Shown here: positions 10,962-23,366 of the stretch, one piece after another
Layout: each line of letters starts with the position of its first letter
Position numbering within the stretch: position 1 is the stretch's first letter
Assembly: GCA_020205615.1 (NCBI GenBank)
Contig: CM035164.1
Span: 119,952,767 to 120,016,766, forward strand
Origin: Panax quinquefolius
Lineage: Eukaryota > Streptophyta > Magnoliopsida > Apiales > Araliaceae
DNA length: 64,000 bases
Reading direction: 5' to 3'
Notes under the pieces: model-generated
Database searches by the model: none
What the model saw: only the letters and a program-made list of their open reading frames with translations
Told to the model about the DNA's origin: nothing
Position numbers and translations under genes: made by a program

Positions 10962-11684
10962 TTAAAAAAATGGGCCAATGAACCGAGGGTTAAGCTTAAC
11001 TCTCTTTCCAAATCTTATAACTCCTTTCCATGGAGCAACACGTAACAACACATGATCTCCAATATCGAATTCTACTTCCTTTTGATGAATATCAACATAA
11101 CTTTTTTGTCGATCTTGTGAGGTTTTTATACGTTGTCGGATCGTTTGTATCTTTTCCGTAGTCATACGTAACAACTCCGGTCCCAACAATGTTGCTTCAC
11201 CCACCTCATCCCAGTATACTGGAGAACAACACTTTCTTCCATACAACGCCTCAAATGGAGCCATGCCAATACTTGCTTGATAACTGTTGTTGTAGGAAAA
11301 CTCCACCAATGGTAGGAACTTATCCCAACTTCCCTTGAAGTCAAGGACACAGAGTCTTAATAGATCTTCAAGAGTTTGAATGGTCCTCTCCGACTGCCCG
11401 TCCATCTGAGGAAGATATGCCGAGCTAAATCGTAAATCCGTGCCCATAGCTTTTTGCAAACTAACCCAAAATCTTAAAGTGAATCTTGGGTCTCGATCAG
11501 AAACTATGGATACTGGCATACCATGCAGTCTTATAATCTCGTTTATGTACGTACGAGCAAGACGTTCAAGTGCATAAGTTTCTCGTATCGGTAGGAAATG
11601 AGCAAACTTGGTCAATCTATCAACAATGACCCAAATTGCATCTATGCCTTGAAAAACCTTGGGAAAACCAGTAACGAAATCCAT
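10962..11684 (-). pseudogene. Element B integrase core
   Basis: A 240-residue open stretch carries the retroviral integrase DDE fold: first Asp in VDRLTKFAHF, second Asp in SDRDPRF, and Glu in DGQSERTIQ. The spacing fits the DD35E rule. After it come [20 protein letters not shown] and the GDHVLLRVAPWKG module of plant Ty3/gypsy integrases. The catalytic residues are intact, but frames on both sides are broken, so no complete polyprotein can be made. In B this is the best-preserved pol domain. Confidence 0.9.
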
Positions 11685-11765
11685 AGTAATGTGTTCCCAC
11701 TTCCATTCTGGAATTTCAAGTGGTTACAATGGACCTTTTGGTACTTGATGCTCTGCCTTAACTCG

Positions 11766-12700
11766 TTAACAAGTTAAACACCTTGAGATAAACTCTGCTA
11801 TCTCTCTCTTCATATTGCTCCACCAAAATGTATGTCGAAGATCACGATACATTTTGGTACTCCCAAGATGGATTGCAAATGGTGTGTTGTGCGCCTCCAT
11901 CATGATTTTATACTTTAAGTCAGAATCATTAGGAACACAAAGTCTAGAGTTGACTCGAAGTATTCCTTCTTCATCGATTCTTGCTTCCGACATAGCACCT
12001 TCTTACACTTTCTTCTTCATACGCATTAGCTCCAGGTCTGTAGCTTGAGCAGTTTTAACTTTATCGATTAAAGTCGGTTCTACTCGTATGTTTTCCATCA
12101 TCATGTGGGTCCCTGGAGTCTTTAACTCTATCTCCATCCTTTGCAAGTCACACAAAATGGGCCTTTGCGTTGACAATATCGCCTTTTCATTGCTTGCATA
12201 TGATCTTCTACTTAACGCGTCACTACCACGTTCGCTTTTCCAGGATGGTATTGGATGGTATGATCATAATCTTTCAACAATTCAAGCCAACGTCGTCGTC
12301 GCATATTGAGTTCCTTTTGAGTGAAGAAATATTTGAGGCTTTTATGATCCGTGTAGATCTCCACCTTCTCCATATGAGGTAATGCCTCCAAATCTTAAAG
12401 TTAAAAAACGGCATTTGCTAACTCTAGATCATGAGTAGGATAATTCCTCTCATATTATTTGAGTTGCCATGAGGCATAGGCTATGACTTTCCCATGTTGC
12501 ATGAGAACACATCCTAACCCTTTGCCCGAAGCATCATTTGTAGATGACAAATCCCTCAAGAGCGGATGGTATTGTCGAGCAGTCTTTGAAATGAGTCTTC
12601 TCTTGAGTTCTTGAAAACTCTTCTCACATTCCTCGCTCCAACCGAACTTGTATCTTTTCTGAGTCGGTGAGTTAATGGAGTAGCGATTCGAGAAAACCCT
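11766..12700 (-). pseudogene. Element B RNase H and integrase zinc-binding domain, decayed
   Basis: The segment 11766-11993 encodes the HHCC zinc finger of integrase: HNTPFAIH, the linker GSTKMYRDLRHTFWW, then CLTC. Upstream (11994-12700) the RNase H region is readable in pieces such as the [17 protein letters not shown] segment near 12250 and the [23 protein letters not shown] segment near 12450. It is split by frameshifts and stops. Compared with C (41363-42208), where this region is one frame, B has several small indels. Confidence 0.75.
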
Positions 12701-12728
12701 TCTACGAATCTCCGATAATAATAACCGA

Positions 12729-13365
12729 TTAAGCGAGAAAGCTACGTGACTTGATCATCGATTTAAGTTGCTCCCGACTTTGAATAGCTTCAATCTTTGT
12801 CGGGTTAACAGATATTCCATGACTTGATACTACGTGCCCAAGGAATGCTACTTCCTCAAGCCAGAACTCATATTTCTTCAACTTGGCATAAATCTTGTTT
12901 TCACGAAGCTTTATGAGTATCAACCTCAAGTGTTGCTCATGATCTTCACGACTTTTGGAATATATGAGGATGTCATCAATAAAGACGACCACAAAATGAT
13001 CCAAATATTCCTTGAATACTCGGTTCATCATATCCATGAAGGCAGCATGAGCATTAGTCAATCCAAAAGACATGACTAAGAATTCATAATGCCCGTCTGG
13101 GGAGTTCGAAAGGCGTCTTTGGAATATCCTCGGTTTTAACTTCGGTGATGATATCCGAGCGAAGATCGATCTTTGAAAAAATTGTGCTCCTTATGGCGAT
13201 CAAACAGTCATCAATACATGGCAATGGGTACCTATTTTTGATGGTGACATGATTCAACTCTCGATAATCAATACAAAGTTGCATATTCCCATCTTTCTTC
13301 TTCACGAATAGAACAGGAGCACCCCGAGGAGGCGTCTTGGGACGAATGAAACCAATGTCTAACAA
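12729..13365 (-). pseudogene. Element B reverse transcriptase
   Basis: Two frames cover the RT fingers and palm. 13365-13084 has [29 protein letters not shown] and [11 protein letters not shown]. 13073-12729 has [20 protein letters not shown] and the active-site box [10 protein letters not shown], the usual F(V/I)DD form of Ty3/gypsy RT. They are separated by a frameshift near 13080, and the C-terminal thumb is cut by a stop near 12729. The enzyme would copy element RNA into DNA. Confidence 0.85.
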
Positions 13366-13433
13366 TTCTGCAATTGGGTTTTAACTCGAAGTTCAATAGG
13401 AGCCATTCGATATGGGGCTTTCGAAATGGGTTT

Positions 13434-14129
13434 TCAGATCGGGTTCAAGGTCGATACAAAATTCATCTTTACGCTCTGGGGTAGGCGAGGAAGTTCTTGA
13501 GGGAATCGTCGGAAATTTATTAACAATGAAATATCCTTCAAATCTGACGTATTTTTGTTTAAATCCGTGACATGAGCTAAGAAAGCTTGACATCCATTTT
13601 TCAATAAACGAATAGCTTTATGGCTTGAGATGACAATGATTGATTTTAATGGTTTGGTCACTTGAATTCGCATAATAGGTTTATTAGGAATATGAAAGCT
13701 AACAACCTTACGAAAACAATCAATTTTAGCATGATGAGTAGTTAACCAATCAATCCCTAGAATCACGTCAAATGCAAGTATTTGTAAGGAGATAAGATCA
13801 ACAGGTAACGTGCGGTTACCGATTTGAATCAAACAAGACTTATAAACAGTGGATGTAATGAATGTTTCTCCTAATGGAGTTTCAACAGATAAGTCAAAGT
13901 CTAATTTCTCCGGAGTCAAATTTAAACGTTGAGCGCAAGTAGGAGAAATAAAAGAATGTGTAGAACCGGTATCAAATAAGGTATAGACTTCACTAGAGTT
14001 TATGATAAGCTTACCCGTGATAACCTCGTTCGGGTTCCTTACTTTCTGGGCGGTCACAACAAACGCTCTCCCTTGCACTATCGGCTTTGACTTTTCTGGG
14101 ACGGCCTTTGGTGCCTCCATCCTAGCTGA
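13434..14129 (-). pseudogene. Element B aspartic protease region
   Basis: This is in frame with the gag zinc knuckles upstream. The catalytic motif LFDTGSTHSF lies at about 13979-13950 and is followed by LNLTPEKLDFDL and the late motif VILGIDWL, the flap and C-terminal signature of retrotransposon pepsin-like proteases. The Asp is present. The frame runs on to 13434 and is then lost before RT. It is named a relic because gag upstream holds a stop and the link to RT is broken. Confidence 0.85.
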
Positions 14130-15230
14130 ACTTGTCTTCGGTGAATGATAAAATCGAGCTAAGTGACCTTCCCTTCCACAATTATAACATACTTTGGATG
14201 GCATTGCGCAGTTTGGACTGATGTGTCCCTCCCCTCCGCATTTGAAGCATATGATAGGTGGTCGTTCTCTTTCCTTAACAACGGGTGCTGGTGCTGACGT
14301 CTTTCCATCATTTTTGAATTTCCTTTTCTTGAAAAGTCCATTTTTATTATCTTGGCTATGATTACCACCAAAGTGGTTACCATTTCTAGCATGTTGATTC
14401 CCTCTACGCTTGTTGTCACCGTTTCGATGATAGTTACCACTTGTATTTTCATTCTGTCGACTGCTTTCTCTTTGTTGCGTTGACTCATTATCGCGCTCCA
14501 ATAACTGAGCCCTATTTACAACATCTGAATACAAACACAGTTTATGAGAAATAAGATATTGACGTATCTCTGGTTTCAAACCTCTTAAAAACATTCACGT
14601 CATTCGTTCCTCATTATCGACCAAATGGGATGCAAACCGGGATAACTCCGCAAATTTAGCCTCGTATTGCGACACGGTCATATTGTTTTGCTCCAACTTG
14701 ATAAACTCCACCTCTTTCATGTGACGAATACTTTCGGGAAAGTACTTGTCGTTGAATAGCTCTTGGAACTTCTCCCAAGACATCTTGAGTGCGTCAGGCT
14801 GGGTACATTTTCTGATTCCCATCGAAGAAGTCGCCTCTTCACGCAACATGAAGGTGGCAAAGGGAACTTTTGCTCCTCGGAGCATCCCAAGACATCAAAT
14901 ATCTTGGTGATCTACTTTATCCATGCTTGACCTTAAGTGGTTTTGGCTCTCCAATAAACTCCGGTGGTCCAAGCTCCTTGAACTGTTTAGCAGTAACCGT
15001 CCGAGAGTTTCCAGTGTTTCCACCTACATTTTGGACAGGAGCTGCTCTCGTCTGATGTTGCATGAATTGCATAAAGCCTCTGAACATTTCATCGTTCATC
15101 ATTTGGTCTCAGTGTTGTTGTTTGCATGAGGATTGTCTCCTTCCTGATTCACATTATTCTTATTGTTGATCTGTGGAGACTCAACGGTCTCTTGTGCCCC
15201 ATTGCTATTCTTAATATTCTCGGATGCCAT
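14130..15230 (-). pseudogene. Element B gag
   Basis: The start is the ATG at 15230 (MASENIKNSNGAQ), matching the start seen in E and C. A one-base insertion near 15110 shifts the frame, a second disruption lies near 14900, and CGA to TGA at about 14597-14595 stops the frame just before MFLRGLKPEI. The capsid part (FPESIRHMKEVEFIKLEQ) and two CCHC zinc knuckles at about 14249-14148 are clear: CFKCGGEGHISPNC is complete, while CYNCGREGHLARFY has lost its last Cys. Gag would package the RNA in the particle. Confidence 0.85.
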
Positions 15231-15403
15231 TTTCAAATACTGCCACAAAACAAGGGTTAATTGACGTGTAACATATTATTCATATATTCTGACCAACCAA
15301 TTAAATACCAAATAAACTTAGGTAGGTCATACTAGCGAAGGAATTCTCCGTCTCTCCCCTCCTAGTTCTAGTCTCACATCTTAGCTAGGGATCATATCTC
15401 TAA

Positions 15404-15415
15404 GCTTTGATACCA
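15404..15415 (-). promoter_or_regulatory. Element B primer-binding site
   Basis: Read on the minus strand, TGGTATCAAAGC starts two bases after the 5' LTR end. It matches the initiator-methionine tRNA 3' end complement (TGGTATCAGAGC) with one change. The same site follows the LTRs of A (23894-23905) and E (45217-45228 and 50742-50753). C has TGGTATCAAATC. Confidence 0.85.
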
Positions 15416-15417
15416 AC

Positions 15418-18377
15418 TGTGACGCCCCCAAAATAGGTATACATCACCTATTCTGAGTCGTCAAATACATGGTACAGAATACAAATACAACTTAATTATA
15501 CAACTATCGTATAAAGTATGACAAAACATAAGCAGTGAGTTTTAATACAAATATTGTCATCTAGACAATATACAAACTCAAATTCAATATTATTACATTT
15601 ATTTTCCACTATTTCACTGAATAGTGAGGACTACTAATGCTATCATCTGGTTCGTCACTCCGTTCCCCAACTAGTCCCTGCTACGTTCTCATTTCCTGAA
15701 GAGAACAATAAAAGTAAAAGGGTGAGCTCAACTAGCCCAGTAGGAAATATTATGACTAAGATAATGCAGAATATATTATCGTTAGCCTTCAATAGTGTTA
15801 AACTGATACAATATAACAACCTTCAAGTTTAACTGCAGCGGAACAAGTAATCCATTAAAAGTGTCAAGTAGAGAATAAAATCTACTATCTTTTATGATTT
15901 AGAAGGTTTTTCATCACTTTTATCATTTGGGACTCGATTTTAATAAATAATCCACATCATCGAATCACCCCTGCACTACGGCCAAGGATATTCTTTAGTA
16001 TCACGACCACAATTATCCATGCACTACGGGCCAAGAATATTTGTGTATTCATTAATGGTCACGATCATGCCAACAACTGTCCATCAATGCACTACGGGCA
16101 AATGAGGACTTTTTTTACATCATTTGTAACATTACGGTCATGATTACACCGAATAATCCCTGGTCATAATCATACCAAGTCCATCTATGCACTATAGGCC
16201 ACATATGACTTTCAACAAAATATAAACATGAGGATGATGACAATGATATAAGAATTCAATAAAACAAGTTCAAGAATTAATTTATCCAGAACTAATAACG
16301 TCCAAATTGTCAACATGATCTTTGCTTTGTATAGTAAAATTCAAGAATGCTCGGAAGAATATTTTCATGAAAAGATCTTTGGATGAAGCGCAAATATCAA
16401 GGATATTCCACTAATTTCATGGAGTATAGAAGTCAAAACTTTAACCAACCCGAGTATAATAAGGAATTGAATAATAAAAGAAATCACCGGGCATGCGATA
16501 GGACACAGGCGGGTTATTCCAATGCAGAATAATAAATAACGGAATCGATCCGGCGTAAAAAAACGCATGCATGTGATATTCTAACAAAATAATAAAAAGG
16601 CGGAATCAGTCCAAAGTAGAACGCATGCATGAATATATTCCACGAGAATAATAAAGAGCGGAACCAAGTCCGCCGTAGAACGCTGTGACGAGGATGTTCC
16701 AAATGAATGATAAATAATGGAACTAGGTCCCATGAGAAACGCATACAGACAAGATGTTCAAATGAATGATAAAGAATGGAATGACGGAAGAATTTCACCA
16801 AGAATAGGGTAGCTCAGCGTATCTGAGTTATTCAATGAGAATAATAAAGAATGAAATAACTGAAGTTCTCTTCATAGATATGAAAGAAAGAATACTCCCT
16901 ACCTTAGAAAAAGCTGGATCTTTGGAATAGTGAGGTAGCAGACTTCTCTTCTTCTTTCTATAATTTCTCTCTATAATAATCGCTCTAAAGCTTTTGTGAA
17001 TTGGTGAGAAATGAAGGAAGAATGAGCTTCTATTTATAGAAAAATATAGTTTCGATAATTGCACGTTTTGGGGCTCGAAAAATTACAGTACAATACCTCC
17101 AATTTTTCCTTTATTTTTAATTTAGTCACGGAAGTATCATCAAACTTGCACCACCTCCTCTAATAGTAAATAATGTGATTCAATAGTAAATTATGTGAAT
17201 AAATAGTTCTAGACATGTGAAAATTCGAATTACAGTATAGTACCTCCATCTATACATCCATTTTTAACTTAGTCATGCAAGTATTATCAATCTTGCACCA
17301 ACTCCCCTAATAGTAACAAGAATGTGAAACAATAGTATACACATGTGTACAAATAGTTATAATCATGTGAAATAATAGCAATCAATTGCTCATTTATCCG
17401 GTTAAATACCCGATTGGTCAATATAACCTCCAGAAATCAATTATTATCGAAATAATTGTCGATTTTCACTAACACAAATAATTCCAACACAATGAAACCA
17501 TTTTTATCAAAAATACAAATTTTGAAATTTTGAAGTTTGACTTTTCCCGAAAAAGTCAAACTATTGACTTTTTGACCAAATAGTGAATTCCGAAAAATTT
17601 TGTGTTTATAGACTATTTTTACTAATTTCATCGTTCCGGACTCAAATATCACGTCAGCGTCTCCAAATCCAACTCTGAACACAACTTCAATTTTAATAAC
17701 ATTCATCATTAATATTATAACTCACAATATTTATCAACCAGGTCGTTCCCAGGAAAGATGGGGCTTTCCAATAAGAATTTCTCCCTATTGACGCGCAATT
17801 AGGTGACCAAACCTCTCCTAGACAGAACTTCTAGTCATTGTAAATATTGCAATTTAATAATATGAATAACTTTGTCGTCTCAATTATTGATTTAATAATA
17901 TAAAATATTATGCAAATGATACTGTGACAATAATTGAATCAATAATATGAGAGATATGATGCGACAATTATCGTAGTAATAATTGAGTATAAGCGAGTGA
18001 CTTCTCAAGTAAGCATCAATAATCAATACTGTGTGCTACTATGCAACCACGCCAGACATCTTGAACTTTTACTACCTAGGGTAGTTCAACAGTTAACAGT
18101 AAAACTTCCGCCATTATTTTCATAAAAAGTATTTTTGTCGTTTTCTCAATCAAACAATAATTACATTGTGGGGGTCCACCAATGATTGTCTTAGTTGTTC
18201 TAATATTCCTGTTAAAATGAATATTCCCGACTAATCGAATATTATATAACAACTTGCGTACTTTTGCAAAATTTGTAAATATTACCCACAACTATAACAT
18301 TATATCAAATCCACACCATAATATTCAAAATATATTTCGAGAAAATTTAATCTTTATTCAAAAGTTGGGGTCTTACA
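15418..18377 (-). repeat. Element B 5' LTR
   Basis: The LTR drives transcription toward lower coordinates. The TATA box is at 17030-17038 (minus), the conserved U3 block at about 17743-17824 and 57-bp repeats at about 16500-16860. It ends CTTACA at 18377. It pairs with 7633-10591 over the whole length. Most of the length is near-identical, but short clusters of mismatches and indels sit at recurrent words, especially in the tandem repeats. Confidence 0.93.
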
Positions 18378-18381
18378 AATT

Positions 18382-18399
18382 CCCTTAAGAATGGCGCCA
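18382..18399 (-). promoter_or_regulatory. Element F primer-binding site, partly decayed
   Basis: On the minus strand the F 5' LTR ends ACCCAACA and is followed by AGTTT and TGGCGCCATTCTTAAGGG. Tat/Athila elements use a site beginning TGGCGCC. The first seven bases fit and the rest has drifted. Element B lies immediately beside it. Confidence 0.6.
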
Positions 18400-18405
18400 A
18401 AAACT

Positions 18406-19795
18406 TGTTGGGTAAAATCTATATCGCACAACACGCAAGTATACACGTGGTCAACAAGTAATAAAGTGAAAGTGAAAGTATCGTTCCCACGAGGAATTGT
18501 TTAATAGAAAATCACCAAGTACTAACCAGTAACTTAACTCAATCTTATTTAAGCGAATGAATTTCAAATTATATAAATTAAATTATTTAATTACATTCCA
18601 CTAGTTAAATTAAGATAACGGAGATTTAAGATCACAACTTCACTTATTGCTTCATTTAAGTTAACACACTTCTCATCAATTATTCTCTATCCTGAATTGT
18701 TAATCAAGAACACTAAAGCAGATAAAACCACCTCTCAATGCATAATACCCATATTAACGTCAATCCACAATTAAGATAGAAATCCGTTAAACACCTTAAT
18801 CAACTAACCCACTATATCTCTATGTGAATTACAATTTAAGAAGGTTGAAGAATAAGTTCTCTATCCGATTACATGCGGTGTCAAGCATATATCTACCTTA
18901 ACACTCATCAAGTTTAAGCTACTAACAAAATCCTGAACACATGCTATCATGATAAGATCTAAATCAATACTTCATCTCTCGAGTTCATATAGATTATCAC
19001 GGTAATTGATGGCCAATCAATTAAACAATTAAGTCCAAATCATAATAGACAATCCTCACAATAGAAAATAATAATTGATAACGAAACATATTAAAATAAA
19101 CTACACAATAAGATCCATTGTAATCTCAAATAAAGAATTAGTTCATTGAATTAAAACTAAGAATCCACACTTAAAATAACATTAAAAGATAAAAATAAGA
19201 GTAGAGTAAAGAATACATCTGTTGTCAGCAAAACTCCATCTTCCTCAAGCTCCTGCTCTTGATCTTCAATGGTCTTCAAGTTGCTTCAATCTCCAAATCT
19301 AATTAGAACTAGTGTTTTGATCTAATTTACTCTAATCTAATCTAATAGAATCCTCTATCTAGTATCTAATATCCCCTAATCCTTGTGATTCTCCTCCATT
19401 TATAAGTCTCTTTATATGTCTTTAAGTCCTCTTGGAAGTCCTTGTGTCAATCGGATCGAAACAATCCTTTCCAGACTCAAATTGGACCAAAATTCGCATT
19501 TTCGCGCATTTTCTGGGCATACCCCCTTCCCGGCGGGAGTCTAGGAAGAAGCTCTACAATATAGTCCAAGTTCCAAGCCAAGAACATGAAATGGAAATGA
19601 AAGCCCAAATGATGTCCGGATTGCTTTTCTTTGCATTTTCCTTGCTTTTCCTTACCAATAGTCGCTCACACCGCTTCCAAACGTATAACCTAAAAAATGA
19701 ACACAAAATGCATGAAAAGTAACTAAGACACATGACTATAAGCAACTAATTCAAGTAAAAGATACCGGATAAGTAGGTATAAAACCTACTTATCA
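18406..19795 (-). repeat. Element F 5' LTR (1390 bp)
   Basis: Starts TGTTGGGTAAAATC and ends CTACTTATCA on the plus strand, as does 3089-4840. It is shorter by about 362 bp because of one deletion (see the 3' LTR). It is followed by TAGTG, the target duplication. Confidence 0.88.
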
Positions 19796-19800
19796 TAGTG

Positions 19801-20556
19801 CAAATATGATCTGTTGTTGAATATCTTTGGCCTGTAGTGCAAAGATGACCTGTTGTTGAATATCTTTGGCTAGTAGTGCAAAGATGAACTGTTGAGGAAT
19901 ATCTTAGGCCCGTAGTGCAAAGATGAATTTATTAGTATGATTATGAACATGAGCTGTGATTTGGTATAACCATGATCTTTGATGTTTTAGGTAAAGACAA
20001 GTGATGAAAATTATCTTCGTCCTGGATGAGAAGAGGAATTTAGAACCACAATTATGATTATGAGTTATTCACATGATTGTGGATCAGAACTGTTGATTGA
20101 TGTTACAGGGGTAAAACATTATTGGTGGTCTTTTAACATGGAGAAGATAATAGACTTTATGGTCTATTTGACTCTTCTAATGAATTGATCGTTTCGCTGC
20201 AACTATGGTTGAAAAGTTTTATCATCTACCATATGTTCTAAATCTCTGATTTATTACTAACAAAGACTATTGATAATTTATTTATCTTTAGTCATGATAT
20301 TCTTTACTGGGCTAGTTGTGTTCACCCTTCTGCTTCACAATTCGTTTTAGGTAATAAGAGTGTAGCTAGGTCGAGCGGGGGTAACAGGGGAATAGAACGG
20401 TGGTCTCTAGCTGTGGAGGTTCTCCCTAAACAGTATAGAAAAGTGTGTTGTTTTTTATACATTATTTAGTAGTTATATTTGGTGAATCAAATAGGGTGAG
20501 GCAAATCCAGCGTTGGAAGGGTGTTTTGCCACTATCATACAAGATGTCTAATGACC
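19801..20556 (+). mobile_element. Element A 5' LTR, second part
   Basis: The interrupted GAATATCTTTGGC(C)TGTAGTGC repeats continue directly here, then LTR sequence ending in a GGGCTAGTTGTG/TTCACCC segment (about 20317-20336). That segment matches the reverse complement of D and B LTRs. The last part (about 20370-20556) does not resemble the other LTRs and has no gene. Solo LTR S interrupts it. Confidence 0.7.
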
Positions 20557-20561
20557 TACGA

Positions 20562-23361
20562 TATGACGCCCCCAAAATAGGTATACATCGCCCATCTTGA
20601 GTCGCCAAATACATGGAACAAAATTTAAATACAAACTTCTTTGATACAGAACGACAAAACATAGCTGAGAGTTTCAACACGGACAATGTCTCGTAGAGAG
20701 TATACAAACTCAAATAAAGTCCTTATTACAATTATTATCACACTATTTTACATAATAGTGAGGACTACTATAGCCATCTATCTGGACCATCACTCCGTTC
20801 CCCGATTTATCCCAGCTATATTCTCATTTCCTGAAGAGGACAGTTGAAGAAAGGGTGCGCTCAACTAGCCTAGTAGGAAATATTATGACTAAGATAATGC
20901 AGAATAAATTATCATTAGCCTTCAACAATGATAAACTGATAAAATACAATAGACATCAAGTTTAACTGCAGCGGAACAAACAATTCATTAAAAGAGTCAA
21001 GTAGAGAATAAAATCTACTATCTGCTACGATTTAAAAGATTTTTAATCACTTTTATCGTTGAGACTCAACTTAATAAATAATCCACATCATCGAATCACC
21101 CCTGCACTACAGCCAAGGATATTCTTTAGTATCACGACCACAAATTATCCATGCACTCACGCAATTAAGGATATTTGTGTATTCATTAATGGTCATGATC
21201 ATGCCAACAAGCGTCCATCAATGCACTACGGGTCAATGAGGACTTTTACCACATCATTTGTAACATTACTACCATGATTACAACCGAATAATCTCTCAGT
21301 CATAATCATACCAAGTCCATCTATGCACTACTGAGTCACGGTGACTTTCAACAAAATATAAACATAAGGATGATGACAATGATATAAGAATTCAATAAAA
21401 CAAGTTCAAGAATTAATTTATCTAGGAACTAACAATGTCCAAATTGTCAATATGATACTTCTTTGTAGAGTAAAATTCAAAAATGTTCAGAAGAATATTT
21501 CTATGAAAAGATACTGAATGAAGCGCAAATATCAAGGATATTCCACTAATTTTATGGAGTATAGAAGTCAAAACTTTAACCAACTGAATATAAAAAGGAA
21601 TGGAATAACAAAAGAAATCACCAGGCATGCGATAGACTGCACAGGTAGGTTATTCAAACATAATAATAAATAACGGAACCGGGGTTGATTGTAAAATGCA
21701 TGCATACATGATATTCCAATGAGAATAATAAAGAGGCGGAATCAGTCCCACAGAAACGCATGCATGCGAGGATATTCCAACGAGAATAATAAAGAGCGAA
21801 CCGAGTCCCGGCAGAGAACGCATGCATACATGATATTCCAACGAGAATAATAAAGAGGCGGAATCAGGTCCAAGAAAACGCATGCATGCAGGATATTCTA
21901 AATGAATAATAAAGAATGGAATAACAGAAGAATTTCGGCATGTATCCGGTACTTCACATAGATAGGTTATTCCAACATAATAATAAAGAATGGAATAACA
22001 GAAGTTCTCTTCATGAAGATGAAAGAAAGAAATAATACCCCTTACCTTAGAAAGAAACTGGATACTAGAGTAGTGAGGTAGCAGACTTCTCTTCTTCTTT
22101 CTCTCTATACTTTCTCTCTATAATAAATGCTCTATAGCTTGAGTGAATTGGTGAATAATAATGAAGAAATGAGCTTCTATTTATAGGAAAATATAGTTTC
22201 GATAATTGCACGTTTTGGGGCTCAGAATATTATAGTATAATTCCTTCCTCTTTTCCTTTATTTTTAATATAGTCCTGCAAGTATTATCAAACTTGCACCA
22301 ACTCCCTTAATAGTAAATAATGTGAATCAATAGTTCAATCATTTGAATCAATAGTATAATCATGTGAAAAATATGAATTACAGTATAGTACCTCCATCTA
22401 TACCTCTATTTTTAACTTAGTCATGCAAGTATTATCAATCTTACACCAACTCCCCTAATAGTACATGAATGTGATTTAATAGTACACACATGTGAACAAA
22501 TTGTTATATAAGCATGTGAATTAGTGGCAATTAATTGCTCATTTATCCGATAAATTACCCGATTTATCAATATAACCCCCAGACATCAATTATCATCGGA
22601 ATAGATGTTGATTTCCACTAACACTAATAATCCCAACACAATGGAACTATCAAATTCATCTTTAATCTACACGAACTTATTCATCATTAATATTATAACT
22701 CATAATATTTAACAACCAGGTCGTTCCCAGGAAAGAGGGGGCTTTCCGATAAGGATTTCTCCTTATTGGCGCGCAATTAGGTGACCAAACCTCTCCTTGA
22801 CAGAACTTGTAGACATTGTCAGTATTGTAAATAATAATATGAATAACTTTTTTGTCTCAATTATTGATTTAATAATATAAAATATTATGCAGATGATACC
22901 GTGACAATAATTGAATCAATAATATGAGAGATATGATGTAGCAATTCATCTGTAGCAATAATTGAGTATAACTAAGTGACTTTTACGTAAAGCATCAAAA
23001 CCAATATCGTAATGCTACTATGCAACGACACTCAGTATTCTTTGTACTTTTACTACCGGGTAGTTCAACAGTTTTACCGGTAGCACTTTCGCCGTTATTT
23101 TTATAAAAAGATGATTCTGTCGTTTTCTTACTACGACAATACTTTCGTTATGGGGTCCACCAATGATTGTGCCATCGTACGAATATTTCCTGATAAAACG
23201 AATAATCCCCGACCAATCGAATATTATATAACCACTTGCTTACTTTGTAAAATTTATAAATAATACCCACAACTATAACATTATATCATATCCACACAAT
23301 AATATTCAAAAATATATTTCGAGAAAATTTAATCTTTATTTATAAAAGTTGGGGTCTTACA
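20562..23361 (-). mobile_element. Solo LTR S (subfamily II, 2800 bp)
   Basis: A single LTR running from TATGACGCCCCC (TG start decayed to TA) to GGGGTCTTACA, with no internal region on either side. It is flanked by TACGA (20557-20561) and TATGA (23362-23366), a 5-bp target duplication with one change. It has the TATA box (22177-22185, minus), the conserved U3 block (about 22725-22800) and 57-bp repeats (about 21640-22010). It presumably arose by recombination between two LTRs, which removed the rest of the element. Confidence 0.88.
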
Positions 23362-23366
23362 TATGA

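Larger units (their letters stand above)
7633..18377 (-). mobile_element. Element B: full-length Del/Tekay chromovirus
   Basis: The LTRs at 7633-10591 (2959 bp) and 15418-18377 (2960 bp) bracket a 4.8-kb internal region. The outer ends are TG...CA and are flanked by AATTC at 7628-7632 and 18378-18382, a clean 5-bp target duplication. The internal order on the minus strand is primer site, gag, protease, RT, RNase H, integrase, chromodomain, polypurine tract. It landed inside F, about 23 bp from the F 5' LTR. All genes carry frameshifts or stops, so the copy is not autonomous, but LTR lengths and ends are well kept. Confidence 0.95.
3089..19795 (-). mobile_element. Element F: gag-only Tat/Athila-like LTR element, split by B
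   Basis: The LTRs are 3089-4840 and 18406-19795, both TG...CA, flanked by the 5-bp target duplication TAGTG (3084-3088 and 19796-19800). The internal part without B is only about 2.8 kb and holds a gag-like frame with no RT, RNase H or integrase. The primer site begins TGGCGCC and the polypurine tract is AAGTTTGGGGGTATT, next to a GTTGCTTGGGGACAAGCAAC hairpin. All of this is typical of the Tat/Athila branch of Ty3/gypsy elements. It is inserted in the repeat array of the A 5' LTR. It is non-autonomous and would need proteins from a relative. Confidence 0.85.

Noticed and set aside
20562..23361. Possibility that S is an LTR of B or C and not a solo LTR
   Set aside because: It has its own near-perfect 5-bp target duplication, no adjoining primer site or polypurine tract, and B and C already have two LTRs each.
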